DNA from: Parafrankia discariae
GTDB lineage: Bacteria; Actinomycetota; Actinomycetes; Frankiales; Frankiaceae
Reading direction: 5' to 3'
Length of the DNA: 64,000 nt
Assembly: GCF_000373365.1 (NCBI RefSeq)
Contig: NZ_KB891102.1
Coordinates: 265,632-329,631, forward strand
Shown here: piece after piece, positions 11,365 to 20,616 of the stretch
Numbering within the stretch: the first letter of the stretch is position 1
How the letters are laid out: each line of letters opens with the position of its first letter
The notes under the pieces: model-generated
The model's database searches: none
What the model was told of the DNA's origin: nothing
What the model saw: only the letters and a program-made list of their open reading frames with translations
Translations under genes and position numbers: made by a program

Positions 11365-12393
11365 GTGGTGACGGAGCCGGGAGTACTGCGCTGGCGCGAC
11401 CCGGCGGGCGCCATCGATCATCTGGCCGAGGTCGCCGACCGGATCGGCCACTCGGTGGAGACCGTCATCGACGGCAAGTCCGATGTGGTCCGGACGGCGC
11501 TGGTGGTCCTGTTCGCCGAGGGCCACCTGCTCATCGAGGACGTGCCGGGCGTCGGCAAGACGATGCTCGCCAAGGCCCTCGCCCGCTCGATCGACGCCCG
11601 GGTGCGGCGGATCCAGTTCACCCCGGACCTGCTCCCCAGTGACGTGACCGGGGTCAGCGTCTACAACCAGGGCACCCGCGACTTCGAGTTCCGGCCGGGC
11701 CCGGTGTTCGCGAACATCGTGGTCGGCGACGAGATCAACCGGGCCGAGCCCAAGGCCCAGTCCGCCCTCCTGGAGTGCATGGAGGAGCAGCAGGTGACCG
11801 TGGACGGTGTCACCTACCGTCTCGAGGCCCCCTTCATGGTCGTGGCCACCCAGAACCCGATCGAGATGGACGGCACCCGGGCGCTGCCCGAGGCCCAGCG
11901 CGACCGTTTCACCGCCCGGATCTCGATGGGCTATCCCTCGCCCACCGCCGAGCTGGCGATGCTCGACAACCACGGCCAGAGCGACCCGCTGGTCAACGTC
12001 GTCCCGGTCACCACCGCGGCCGAGGTCGCCAAACTGGCGAACGCGGCGCGCTCGGTGCACGTCTCCGGCGAGGTCCGCCAGTACATCGTCGATCTGGTCG
12101 GGGCCACCCGAAGACACCCGGAGATCACACTGGGCGCGTCACCGCGGGCCGCGCTGCACCTGATCCGCACCGCGCGGGCGCACGCCGCGATCAACCGGCG
12201 CGGTTACGTGCTCCCCGACGACGTCCAGGCGGTCGCCGGCCCGGTGCTGGCGCACAGGCTGCTGCTGCATCCCGAGATCATGCTGTCGGGCGAGCCGACG
12301 AACGACGTCGCGGCCCGGATCGTGACCGACCTGATCGCCCGGATCCCGATCGCCCGGCAGGACCCGGCACGTCCCTCGCGACGTGGCCGTTAG
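11365..12393 (+). CDS. MoxR-family AAA+ ATPase (first copy)
   Basis: Probable chaperone-like ATPase; MoxR proteins act with DUF58 and VWA partners on envelope or complex maturation. About 342 aa. Walker A GVPGVGKTML (Lys about 65), Walker B VVGDEINRAEPKAQSALLECMEE (about 122-144), sensor-1 ATQNPIEMDGTRALPEAQRDRF. GTG 11365 has AAGGAGG at 11350-11356 with an 8-nt spacer; a start 3 nt later is also possible. The stop is 6 nt before the DUF58 gene, so they form an operon with the transglutaminase downstream. The substrate is unknown. Confidence 0.93.
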   Translation: MVTEPGVLRWRDPAGAIDHLAEVADRIGHSVETVIDGKSDVVRTALVVLFAEGHLLIEDVPGVGKTMLAKALARSIDARVRRIQFTPDLLPSDVTGVSVYNQGTRDFEFRPGPVFANIVVGDEINRAEPKAQSALLECMEEQQVTVDGVTYRLEAPFMVVATQNPIEMDGTRALPEAQRDRFTARISMGYPSPTAELAMLDNHGQSDPLVNVVPVTTAAEVAKLANAARSVHVSGEVRQYIVDLVGATRRHPEITLGASPRAALHLIRTARAHAAINRRGYVLPDDVQAVAGPVLAHRLLLHPEIMLSGEPTNDVAARIVTDLIARIPIARQDPARPSRRGR

Positions 12394-12399
12394 GGACAC

Positions 12400-13887
12400 G
12401 TGCGCGACTTCCTCGCCGCGGTACGCGGGCTGACGGTCCGCGGCCGCTCGTTCCTCGCGGCCGGCGGGGCGTGCGTGGCCTCGGCGGCGGTCATCGGTGA
12501 GCAGGACCTCCTCGCGGTCGGTGCCCTGCTCGCCGCGCTGCCGCTGTTCGCGGCCGGGTTCGTCGCGCGGACCCGCTACCGGCTGGCCTGCACCCGCCGG
12601 CTCGAGCCGCCGCGGGTCACCGCGGGCGACACCGTCTCGGTGCGGATCCGGCTGGACAACGTCTCCCGGCTGCCGTCCTCGGTCCTGCTCGTCGAGGACG
12701 CGTCCCCCAACCTCGGCCACCGCGCGCGCTTCGTGGTGGACCAGATCGAGCCGGGCGGCTCCCGCGACCTCTCCTACCCGCTGAGCGCCCAGGTCCGCGG
12801 CCGGTACCAGGTCGGCCCGCTCACGATCCGGCTGACCGACCCCTTCGGCCTGTGCGAGCTGGAACGCAGCTTCCGGGGGCGGGATGAGCTGATCGTCGCC
12901 CCCGCCCTGGAACGCCTGCCGCTGACGCCGCTGGTCGGTTCCTCCTCGCTCAACAACGAGGTGCGCCGTTCGTCGGCGCGGGCGGGTGAGGACGATTCCA
13001 CCACCCGGCCGTACCGCTCCGGCGACGATCTGCGCAAGGTGCACTGGAAGACCACGGCCCGGCTGGGTGAGCTGATGGTGCGCCGCGACGAGCGGCCGCT
13101 GACCGGCGCCGCCACCGTGCTGCTCGACACCCGGCAGGCAGCCTGGCCCGAGCCGGCCCGGGACGATCCCTTCTCCTGGGCGGTCGGCGCCGCGGGCTCC
13201 ATCGCGGTCAACCTCGCCCGCAGCGGCTACGGGGTCCGGCTGATCGCCGACACCGGGGTCGCCGCGACCGGCCCCGGCAACGCCGTCGGCGCCCTGCTCG
13301 ACGAGCTGGCCGTCATCGCACCGACACCGGCGGCCACCCTGGGCCCGGCGTTGACCAGCCTGCGCTCGGCCGAGCACTCCGGCATGGCCGTCGTCGTGCT
13401 CGGGCGCACCGACCAGGCGACGGCTTCGATGATCGCGGGTGCCCGGCCGCGCAACGCCCCGGCCATCGCGGTGCTGGTGGACCTCGCCGGCTGGGGCGCG
13501 ACGCCGGCGGCCGGGGGCGATCTGGAGGTCACCCGGCACACCCTGACCAGGCACGGCTGGACCGTTCTGGTCGCCGGTGCCGGGACCCGTCTCACCGACA
13601 CCTGGCCGCAGGTCTTCCAGCCGGGCGTCTCGGCCGGGCGCCGGTTCGCGGTCGGCAACGCCAGGGGCGGCATGGCCCGGGTGTCGTACGGGTCCGCGTC
13701 GGGCACCGGTGCGGCCGGCCCCGCGGGGCCACCCACCCACGCCGGACCACCCACCCGCGCGGAGAACAGCGCCCCCGCCGGCCGGACGCCACCCCCGCCC
13801 GCGACCGGCCCGCTGTACCGGCCTGGCTCCCCCCACGAGCCCGCCACCACAGGTGGCCGTCCCGCGTCGAATGGTCACGGATGGTGA
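12400..13887 (+). CDS. DUF58 domain membrane protein
   Basis: Partner protein typically encoded beside MoxR. 495 aa. Two hydrophobic stretches at the N-terminus (about 20-65), a beta-rich region, and the DUF58 signature TRPYRSGDDLRKVHWKTTAR followed by ELMVRRDE near residue 210, within a VWA-like fold. The last roughly 60 residues are Pro/Gly-rich and unlikely to be structured. GTG 12400 follows the MoxR stop by 6 nt; no strong Shine-Dalgarno, suggesting coupling. Its stop overlaps the transglutaminase ATG. Biochemical role not established. Confidence 0.88.
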   Translation: MRDFLAAVRGLTVRGRSFLAAGGACVASAAVIGEQDLLAVGALLAALPLFAAGFVARTRYRLACTRRLEPPRVTAGDTVSVRIRLDNVSRLPSSVLLVEDASPNLGHRARFVVDQIEPGGSRDLSYPLSAQVRGRYQVGPLTIRLTDPFGLCELERSFRGRDELIVAPALERLPLTPLVGSSSLNNEVRRSSARAGEDDSTTRPYRSGDDLRKVHWKTTARLGELMVRRDERPLTGAATVLLDTRQAAWPEPARDDPFSWAVGAAGSIAVNLARSGYGVRLIADTGVAATGPGNAVGALLDELAVIAPTPAATLGPALTSLRSAEHSGMAVVVLGRTDQATASMIAGARPRNAPAIAVLVDLAGWGATPAAGGDLEVTRHTLTRHGWTVLVAGAGTRLTDTWPQVFQPGVSAGRRFAVGNARGGMARVSYGSASGTGAAGPAGPPTHAGPPTRAENSAPAGRTPPPPATGPLYRPGSPHEPATTGGRPASNGHGW

Positions 13888-16364
13888 CTCCACGGCCCTT
13901 CTCCGCCCTGCTGGGCGGGCTGGCCTGCCTGCTCGCCAGTGCCGCGCTGGCCCCGCTGTTCGACGGGTTCGGCTGGTGGTTCGGGCCCGTCCTGATCGCG
14001 ACGGCGGTCGCCGTGAGCACCGCGGTGCTGGGCCGGCTGCTCGGCGCCCTGTTCCGGCTGCCGGCGTCCACGGGCATCTGCCTCAGCCTGATCGGCCTGC
14101 TCACCACCCTGACCGGGGTGAGCGCGCGGGACACCGCCCTGCTCGGAGTGATTCCGACCCCGTCGACCGTGACGGCGCTGCGCGAACTGGCACTGGCCGG
14201 CAAGCACGACATCGGCGAGCTCGCGGTGCCGGTACCGGAACGGCCCGGCCTGGTGGTTCTGGTGTTCGTCGCCGTGTACCTCGTCGTCATGGCGGTCGAC
14301 CTGATCGTGGTGGTCGTGGACCGGCCCCCCCTGGCCGGCCTGCCGCTGCTCGGCCTGTTCGTCGTGCCGGCCGCCGTCCTGCCCACCGGGGTCGGCACAG
14401 TTCCCTTCGTCCTCGCCTCGGTCGGCTTCGTCGCGCTGATGCTGCTGGACGGCAACCGGATGGTCACCAGGTGGGGCCGCCCGGTCGGGGACCGGCCGCC
14501 CCGGGTCATCCGCAACGGTCTGGGATCACTCGGCGCCCGGGTGGCCGCCGGGTCGCTGGTGATCGCGGCGGTGGTGCCGCTGCTGGTGCCGTCCCTGGAC
14601 GGGCACGGAGTGATCGACAGCGGTGGCGGCGGGCGTGCGGGGGACGGCCCGAGCTCGGCGAGCGTCGTGCAGCCGATCGTCTCGCTCTCCCAGCAGCTCC
14701 ACGACGACCGCGAGATCCCGCTGCTGCGCGTCGTCACGGAGAACCCCCAGTACCTGCGGCTCACCGCCCTGGAGAACTTCGACGGCCAGCGCTTCACCCT
14801 GCGGGCCCTGAACGCCACGAAGGAAGCCCGGGTGAGTGAGGGCCTGCCCGGTCCGGGTCGGGACATCCGCACGATCCCGACCACCGCCTCGGTGACGGTC
14901 TCGCGCGCGATGGCCGAGCGCTACCTGCCCGTGCCGGGCATTCCCACCGACTTCGACGGGCTCGTCGGCGACTGGCGCCTCGCCGAACCGACGGGCACCG
15001 TCTTCTCCACCCGCACCTCGACCTCGGGGCTGCGGTACACCGTCAGCGCGGCGGTCCCCGACCCCACCCCGCAGCAGATCGCCGCCGCGACCGGCCCCGT
15101 GCCCGAGTCGATGAACGTCGTCACCCAGCTGCCGCCGGCCACCGACACCGACCCGCGGCTGCGCACGCTGCTCAGCCAGATCACCGCCGGCGCGAACACC
15201 GACTACGCCCGGGTCGTCGCCATCCAGAACTTCCTGCGCGGCCCGGAGTTCACCTACGACCTCACCGGCGCGCCCACCATTCAGGACGGCGCGCTCAGCG
15301 AGTTCCTCTTCGAGAGCCGGCGCGGGTACTGCGAGCAGTTCGCGTCCGCGATGACCGTCCTGGTACGGATGCTGGGGCTGCCCGCCCGGGTGGCCATCGG
15401 CTTCACCCACGGCACCCGCGGGGCCGACGGCACCTGGGTGATCACCAACAAGCAGGCGCACGCCTGGCCCGAGGTCTGGTTCCCGACCCTGGGCTGGCTC
15501 CCGTTCGAGCCGACCCAGCGCTCGGACGGGGCGACCCCGGCCCCCGACTACGCCCCGTCGACGACCGACCAGCCCACGGACCCGGACCAGGCCGAAGTCC
15601 CGCAGGCGGACGGCGAGGTCGCCGTCGAGCCGACACCGAGCGCGGTGCCCGTCCCCGACGACCAGGGCGGCGCGACCGAGGAGCTGACCGCCGGGACCGG
15701 CGACAAGGCTGTGGGCGCCCACAAGGACACCTTCCCCCCCGCCTGGCTGCCCTGGGTCGGGCTGGGCGTCGTGATCCTGGTCCTGCTCAGCGTTCCGGCC
15801 CTGGCCCGGGTGGTGCTGCGCCGGCGCCGGATGGGCTCGGGCGGCCCCGACCGAGCGGAGGCCGAGGCCGTCGCCCGCGTGCACGCGGCCTGGGCCGAGC
15901 TGGTCGATGTGGCCGCCGACCTCGGCATCCACCTGCGGACGAGTGACTCGCCGCGTTCGGGCGCGCAGCGGCTGATCGGCTACCTCGAGGCCGGTCCCGA
16001 AGCCGGGTCGGCGGAGGTCGACGCCGCCCGGCAGGCCCTGATCCGGCTGGCGATGGCCCAGGAACGGGCCCGCTACGCCCCCGCCGGAATGGCCGCCCCC
16101 GACCCCGGCGTGAACGTCTTCGCCGATCTGGCCCTGGCCCGCCGGGTGCTGTGGTCGGTGGCGCCCCGCAGCCGCCGGGCGATGGCCACGGTGGCCCCGC
16201 CGTCGATGATGCAGCGGGCGCGACAGCTGCCGGTGCGCGATGTTCTCGGGCGCCTCGGGCGCCGGGCCGACGACCGGGCGGACATCGACGCCGTGGACGA
16301 CCAGGAAGCCGGGGTCGGGGCCTCCGCCGACGGACGGACACACCCGCCGCGACCGCCCGGCTGA
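13881..16364 (+). CDS. Membrane-bound transglutaminase-like protein (TgpA type)
   Basis: 827 aa. About six transmembrane helices in the first 220 residues, a large extracytoplasmic part with the transglutaminase core, another transmembrane helix near residue 620 (WLPWVGLGVVILVLLSVPAL) and a cytoplasmic DUF4129-like tail. Core residues are visible: Cys about 484 in RRGYCEQFASAM and His about 527 in NKQAHAWPEVW; the third position reads PFEPTQ, with Glu where many homologues have Asp. The start overlaps the DUF58 stop by 7 nt. The MoxR-DUF58-transglutaminase trio is common in Actinobacteria; substrate unknown, probably envelope proteins or peptides. Confidence 0.9.
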   Translation: MVTPRPFSALLGGLACLLASAALAPLFDGFGWWFGPVLIATAVAVSTAVLGRLLGALFRLPASTGICLSLIGLLTTLTGVSARDTALLGVIPTPSTVTALRELALAGKHDIGELAVPVPERPGLVVLVFVAVYLVVMAVDLIVVVVDRPPLAGLPLLGLFVVPAAVLPTGVGTVPFVLASVGFVALMLLDGNRMVTRWGRPVGDRPPRVIRNGLGSLGARVAAGSLVIAAVVPLLVPSLDGHGVIDSGGGGRAGDGPSSASVVQPIVSLSQQLHDDREIPLLRVVTENPQYLRLTALENFDGQRFTLRALNATKEARVSEGLPGPGRDIRTIPTTASVTVSRAMAERYLPVPGIPTDFDGLVGDWRLAEPTGTVFSTRTSTSGLRYTVSAAVPDPTPQQIAAATGPVPESMNVVTQLPPATDTDPRLRTLLSQITAGANTDYARVVAIQNFLRGPEFTYDLTGAPTIQDGALSEFLFESRRGYCEQFASAMTVLVRMLGLPARVAIGFTHGTRGADGTWVITNKQAHAWPEVWFPTLGWLPFEPTQRSDGATPAPDYAPSTTDQPTDPDQAEVPQADGEVAVEPTPSAVPVPDDQGGATEELTAGTGDKAVGAHKDTFPPAWLPWVGLGVVILVLLSVPALARVVLRRRRMGSGGPDRAEAEAVARVHAAWAELVDVAADLGIHLRTSDSPRSGAQRLIGYLEAGPEAGSAEVDAARQALIRLAMAQERARYAPAGMAAPDPGVNVFADLALARRVLWSVAPRSRRAMATVAPPSMMQRARQLPVRDVLGRLGRRADDRADIDAVDDQEAGVGASADGRTHPPRPPG

Positions 16365-16386
16365 GAGCCGGAGTCGCCCGCCCGAG

Positions 16387-16408
16387 GCGTGCCCGGCGCC
16401 GGGCACGC
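16387..16408. terminator. Perfect 22-bp palindrome between convergent genes
   Basis: A perfect self-complementary sequence with half-site GCGTGCCCGGC lies 23 nt after the transglutaminase stop and 87 nt beyond the DUF3040 stop. It has no T-tract. Placement between convergent genes suggests a bidirectional terminator, although a dyad with no loop could also be a protein-binding site. Confidence 0.45.
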
Positions 16409-16494
16409 AGAACCGGGCCCCGCGGGCTGGTCCTGATCAGGGCGGGCACCACCCCGATCAGGCAGGCGCCCCACTCAGGCGGGAACCGGCCTGG

Positions 16495-16917
16495 TCAGGG
16501 ACGGTCCTCCCAGCGGCGGCGCCACCGCTCCTCCACCCGTTCCATGAACGACGCCCGGGCCGGACGCGACCTGCCACCCGAACCGGGCCTGGATTTCGAC
16601 CCGTGCGGGCGACGACCGACGTCGTTGCCCCGGCCGCTGATCCGACGCAGGTCGGCCGCCCCCCGCAGCGCCGCGAAGAGCATCATCAGGAACCCCAGGA
16701 TCCCCAGGATCACGGTGAGGGGAACCTGGTTGAGGACCACGCCCACGACCAGGACGACGAGCCCGAGCGCGAACAGGACCCCGCTGCGCCGCACGCGCCG
16801 CAGCAGGTAGGTCCTGGGGTTCGTCGACCGGACCGTGCTCGCGAACTTGGGATCGTCCTCGACGAGAGCGCGCTCGATCTGCTCCAGTAGGCGCTGCTCG
16901 TTCTCCGAGAGCGGCAT
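16495..16917 (-). CDS. DUF3040 domain small membrane protein
   Basis: 140 aa. Actinobacterial DUF3040 proteins begin with (M)PLSExEQRLLxxIExxL and have two adjacent transmembrane helices; both are here (MPLSENEQRLLEQIERAL at residues 1-18, hydrophobic stretch about 46-85). A basic C-terminal tail rich in Arg/Gly/Ser follows. ATG 16917 has GGAGGA 6-7 nt upstream; 58 more upstream codons are open but not family-like. Function unknown; it is often near division genes in Actinobacteria. It is transcribed alone or behind dinB, which is 258 nt upstream. Confidence 0.85.
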   Translation of the reverse strand: MPLSENEQRLLEQIERALVEDDPKFASTVRSTNPRTYLLRRVRRSGVLFALGLVVLVVGVVLNQVPLTVILGILGFLMMLFAALRGAADLRRISGRGNDVGRRPHGSKSRPGSGGRSRPARASFMERVEERWRRRWEDRP

Positions 16918-17175
16918 CGACGCTCCTCCCACGACCTTCAGGCCCGCCGGACGGAACCTGACACCCAAGAATAGGCATGTGCGGGGCCGAGGCGGTAGGC
17001 AACAGGTCATGCTGTGTCCAAGCCGGTTCGAACCCACTCCGACCAGAGCTATTCGGCGTACTGGGCTCCTGCCCGGGCCGGCGGGGTTCATGCCATGCTC
17101 ATCGTACGATCATGGCGTTCGGTGATCGTGACCGCGGCCGTTCCGGGACCGTTCGAGCCTTCCGGGGCAACGGGT

Positions 17176-18420
17176 TCACACTCGGTCGGGCCCCCACTCA
17201 CGGGGAGGAGCCGGGCGCCGCGAGCGGCCGGGCAGCAGCGACGCGGGCCGGACGGCCTCCTCCCCGAACCGCCGGCGGGCGCCGTCGGCGGCACGGTCGA
17301 CCTCGGCCCAGCCTGACGGCCGCTCGTCGAACGCCAGCTGGTGGCTCGTCCGCCCTGCGGCGGACAGCCGGGCCGCGCGCACCCCGAGCAGGCGCACCAG
17401 CGGGCGGGAGATGGCCCGGAGCTCGTCGAACAGCTCGCCCGCGGTGCGATGGACCACCCAGGTGACGTCAGTCGGCTCGGCGAGGGTACGGGCCCGTGTG
17501 ACGGTCGTGAAGTCGGCGTACCGGACCTTGATCGAGATGTTGCGCGCGGCCTGGCCGCGGGCCCGCAGCCGGGCCGCGACACGCCCGCTGAGGCGGAGCA
17601 GCTCCCGGGCGAGCCGCTCGGGGTCGGCCAGGTCGACGGGGAAGGTCTCCTCGGCGCCGACGGACACGTCGGCGCCGTCGGGCTCGACACGGCGATCGTC
17701 CCGCCCGTGCGCGAGCGCGTGCAGATGGCCGGCCGCACCCGCGCCGAGGGCGCGCCGCAGTGTGTCGGCGGGCGTACGGGCGAGGTCGCCGACCGTGCGT
17801 ATCCCGAGCCGGGTCAGCGCCTGCTCCGTGCGCGGCCCGACCCCCCACAACGCCGCGGTCGGCAGCGGGTGCAGAAAGGCGATGACCTCACCGGGGGGAA
17901 CCACCAGCAGGCCGTCCGGCTTGCACCGGGCGGACGCGATCTTCGCGACGAACATCGACGGCGCCACCCCCACCGAGCAGGTCAGGCCCTGCTCGGTGGC
18001 GATCCGGCCGCGGATGGCCCGCGCGATGTCGACCGGGGTACCGAACAGCCGCCGCCCGCCGCCCACGTCGAGGAAGGCCTCGTCAAGGGAGATCGGCGCG
18101 ACCAGCGGCGTCACGTCCCGGAAGACGACCATGATCGCGCGGGAGGCCTCGCGGTAGCGGCCGTGATCGGCGGGGACGACGACCGCCGTGGGGCACAGCC
18201 CGCGGGCCCGGGCCATCGGCATGGCACTGCGCACCCCGAAGTCCCGCGCCTCGTAGGTCGCGGAGAGCACCACCCCACGACTTCCCCCGCCGACAATCAC
18301 CGGTCGGCCACGTAGCTCGGGTGCGTCCCGCACCGCGACGGAGGCGTAGAAGGCGTCCATGTCGACGTGCAGGATCCGGCTGCCCGCCGACTCCGGCGCG
18401 GGCTCCGGCGGGGGCTTCAC
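17176..18420 (-). CDS. dinB: DNA polymerase IV (Y-family, translesion)
   Basis: Error-prone Y-family polymerase that bypasses damaged bases. 414 aa. Palm motif ILHVDMDAFYASVAVRD (first catalytic Asp) at residues 16-32; catalytic SLDEAFLDVGGG; CSVGVAPSMFVAKIASARCKPDG; WGVGPRTEQAL helix-hairpin-helix; little-finger domain to about 360. HQLAFD near 363 may be the beta-clamp-binding peptide. GTG 18420 has GGGAGG 6-7 nt upstream. No LexA box is visible directly upstream, although a perfect one lies 2.2 kb away at the head of the same-strand cluster. All catalytic residues are intact. Confidence 0.93.
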   Translation of the reverse strand: MKPPPEPAPESAGSRILHVDMDAFYASVAVRDAPELRGRPVIVGGGSRGVVLSATYEARDFGVRSAMPMARARGLCPTAVVVPADHGRYREASRAIMVVFRDVTPLVAPISLDEAFLDVGGGRRLFGTPVDIARAIRGRIATEQGLTCSVGVAPSMFVAKIASARCKPDGLLVVPPGEVIAFLHPLPTAALWGVGPRTEQALTRLGIRTVGDLARTPADTLRRALGAGAAGHLHALAHGRDDRRVEPDGADVSVGAEETFPVDLADPERLARELLRLSGRVAARLRARGQAARNISIKVRYADFTTVTRARTLAEPTDVTWVVHRTAGELFDELRAISRPLVRLLGVRAARLSAAGRTSHQLAFDERPSGWAEVDRAADGARRRFGEEAVRPASLLPGRSRRPAPPREWGPDRV

Positions 18421-18441
18421 CGCGGCCCTCCCATGGTGCCG

Positions 18442-18597
18442 TCAGCGTGGCAGCAGGAGACCGATGACCAGGCCGACGGCGAGGCTGCCCGCCGAGAGCC
18501 CGGCGACCCGCACCAGCCAGGTGTTCCGCCGCCGCGCCAAGGGCCGCCTCGGCACCGCCCGGCTGCCGTGCCGCTCGTCCACACCAGCGACCACCAC
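18442..18597 (-). CDS. Small hypothetical single-span membrane protein
   Basis: About 51 aa. A basic N-terminal half (PRRPLARRRNTW) is followed by one hydrophobic segment, VRVAGLSAGSLAVGLVIGLLLP, ending at the C-terminus. Start GTG 18597 (or 18594) is preceded by GAGGGTGG. It lies 21 nt upstream of dinB on the same strand, so they may be co-transcribed. I recognise no family; orientation would follow positive-inside, with the basic part in the cytoplasm. The frame extends further upstream, so the start is uncertain. Confidence 0.35.
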   Translation of the reverse strand: MVVAGVDERHGSRAVPRRPLARRRNTWLVRVAGLSAGSLAVGLVIGLLLPR

Positions 18598-18685
18598 CGG
18601 AAACCACCACCCTCGGTAATCATCGAACCCCAAGATGTAACCGATGGTGACCGAACGTGTGCCTCGACGCAAGGCTGTGCCGTCA

Positions 18686-19972
18686 TCAAAAGTCCCCGGG
18701 GCGCCCACCCGCCGCCAGCGGCAACGGGCGCGGGCGGCTCGGCACCGGCATGGCCGTCCCCGGCGGGGACGGCCATGCCCGGGGTGCGGCGGCCGTTCCG
18801 GGGGGCGGTGACCACCGGTCGGTCCGGCGCGACCAGGCGTCCTGCCGGCCGGGCGAGAACCCCACGGCCCGGGCGACATCCCGCATCACGGACCGGGGCC
18901 GGTAGGTGATCACATCCGCCACCCGCGCCGCGCTGTCCCGGCCGTAGCGGCCGTGGACGTACTGGATGACCTCCTCCCGGCGCCCCGACTCGATGTCCAG
19001 GTCGATGCCGGGTGGCCCATCCCGCCCGGGGGCGAGGAAACACTCGAACAGCGGCCCGAAGGACACCGCGTCGGCATTGGTGATGCCCAGCGCGTAGCAG
19101 ACCGCCGAGTTCGCCGCCGATCCCCGCCCCTGGCAGAGGATGTCGCCGCGCCGGCAGAACTCGACGATGTCGTGAACGATCAGGAAGTAGCCGGAGAACC
19201 CCAGGCTCTCAATCAGCTTCAGCTCGTGGACGAGCTGGTCGTAGGCACCCGCCACCCGTTCGGCCCGGGCCGGGCCGTACCGGCGGGCCGCGCCCTGCGT
19301 GGTGAGCAGCCGCAGCCAGCTCGCCTCGTCGTGCCCGGCCGGTACGGGGAAGTCCGGCAGGCTCGGCGCGACCAGGTCGAGCCCGAACGCGCACTCCGCG
19401 CCGATGCGGGCCGCGGCCCGGACGGCCTCCGGAAAGCGGGCGAACCGGGCCGCCATCTCCGCGCCGGAACGCAGGTGGGCCGTGCCGGCGGGGGGCAGCC
19501 AGCCGTCCCTCTCGTCGAGGGAGCGGCGCGCCCGCGCGGCGGCCATCGTCGCCGCCAGCCGCGCCGACGCCGGGGTGGCGTAGCGGACGTCGCCGGAGGC
19601 GACGACCGGCAGCCCGGCGTCCCGCGCGAGCCCGGTGAGGACGTCGTTGCGGGCCGAGTCCAGCGGGGCGGCGTGATCCCACAGCTCGACCGCGACGTTC
19701 TCCCGGCCGAACAGGGCGACCAGCTCGTCCAGGGCGGCGCGGCCGGCGGCCGCGCCCGGGAAGCCCTCGGGAGCCGGCGCCGGCCCTGAGGGGCTGGTGC
19801 CGCCGGCGACCAGCGCCCGGGGAACCGCGCCCTCGCGGCACCCGGTGAGCACCTGCCAGTGGCCGCCGGCGGCGGCCGCGACCAGGTCCTCGGGCTGGCT
19901 GGCGCCGTCGAGGAAACTGAAGGCCGAATGGCAGTGCAGCTCCGCGTAGGGGACCACCGGCCCCTCAGCCAC
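18686..19972 (-). pseudogene. dnaE2: Error-prone DNA polymerase DnaE2 (ImuC), doubly truncated remnant
   Basis: Full-length DnaE2 is about 1050-1150 aa; this frame is 428. It starts correctly ([24 protein letters not shown]) but residue 35 jumps to [16 protein letters not shown], so the rest of the PHP domain, including the usual LTDHDG segment, is deleted in frame (junction near 19867). The polymerase core continues through [31 protein letters not shown], with the palm aspartates in PGIDLDIES, then stops matching after [17 protein letters not shown] (near 18790). The third catalytic Asp, thumb, fingers, HhH and OB domains are all absent. Polymerase activity is not expected. It follows the HEPN gene by 27 nt; imuB is missing. 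Confidence 0.85.
18747..18779. terminator. Perfect 16-bp inverted repeat, 1-nt centre
   Basis: Arms GGCATGGCCGTCCCCG and its exact complement are separated by one G. The repeat lies in the non-homologous 3' tail of the dnaE2 remnant, just beyond the break point. It may terminate the SOS transcript, or mark the deletion junction. There is no T-tract. Confidence 0.45.
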
Positions 19973-19999
19973 GGGTGGCCTCAGTCAGGTGCGGCGTGG

Positions 20000-20581
20000 T
20001 CAGCGCCACGTCCACCCCTCGGGGGACGCGGCCTGCGCCAACGGGGGCTGGGAGGGGACGCCGAGCGCCGCCTCGACGAGCCCGAGGAAGATCTCCACCT
20101 GGCGGACGAGGTCGTCGGCGTCCCTGGTCGTCACGACGGCGAGCCCGGCCTCGGCCGCGGCCCGCCGCCCGGCACCCGCGGCGAAGAACGCCGACCACTC
20201 CTCGAGCTCGGGGGCCACCAGCGCGAGCAGCCGCCACGCGCTCGCCGGGCGGCCCCGATGACCCGGGCGGGGCTGCGCGCGGGCGGCGAGAACGGCGGCC
20301 GCGGCCCGCAGCGCGGCGAGATGCGCCAGCGCGTAACGCTCACCCGCCGGGCGGGTGAAGGCCGCCTCGGCCAGCCCGCGCCGGGCCGAGGTGAGGAGCT
20401 CGTCCCGGGAGCGCCGCGGGAGCCCCGAGGCGGGGAGCATCGTCCGGCCCGGGGCCTGCCCGGGGACCGGCCTGGGGGGGCCGGGACCGTCGTGACGGCT
20501 CGCCCCGCCCCGACGGCCCGCCGCGCCCTGGTCGCCGGCCGCTCCGAACCCACTGGCAGTGCTTCGCCGAACCGCACCCAC
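20000..20581 (-). CDS. SAV_6107-type HEPN domain protein of the SOS mutagenesis locus
   Basis: About 193 aa. The C-terminal two thirds (LLTSARRGLAEAAFTRPAGERYALAHLAALRAAAAVLAARA, SAWRLLALVAPELEEWSAFFAAGAGRRAAAEAG, TRDADDLVRQVEIFLGLVE) match the small helical HEPN proteins that precede imuB-dnaE2 in many Actinobacteria. Their role is unknown; some HEPN proteins are RNases. A start at 20626 would fall inside the LexA box, so GTG 20581 (GGAGAGG about 8 nt upstream) is preferred. It leads the SOS unit HEPN-dnaE2 remnant. The N-terminal 60 residues are Gly/Pro/Arg-rich and poorly conserved in appearance. Confidence 0.72.
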   Translation of the reverse strand: MGAVRRSTASGFGAAGDQGAAGRRGGASRHDGPGPPRPVPGQAPGRTMLPASGLPRRSRDELLTSARRGLAEAAFTRPAGERYALAHLAALRAAAAVLAARAQPRPGHRGRPASAWRLLALVAPELEEWSAFFAAGAGRRAAAEAGLAVVTTRDADDLVRQVEIFLGLVEAALGVPSQPPLAQAASPEGWTWR

Positions 20582-20616
20582 TGGGATCACCTCTCCGATG
20601 CCGAGCCAGCCCGATA

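Noticed and set aside
17101-17110. Palindrome ATCGTACGAT upstream of the DUF3040 gene
   Set aside because: Only 10 bp with poor flanking symmetry; not enough to call an operator.
18652-18667. CGAAC half site upstream of dinB considered as a LexA box
   Set aside because: The second half does not match GTTCG, so dinB is not called SOS-regulated from its own promoter.
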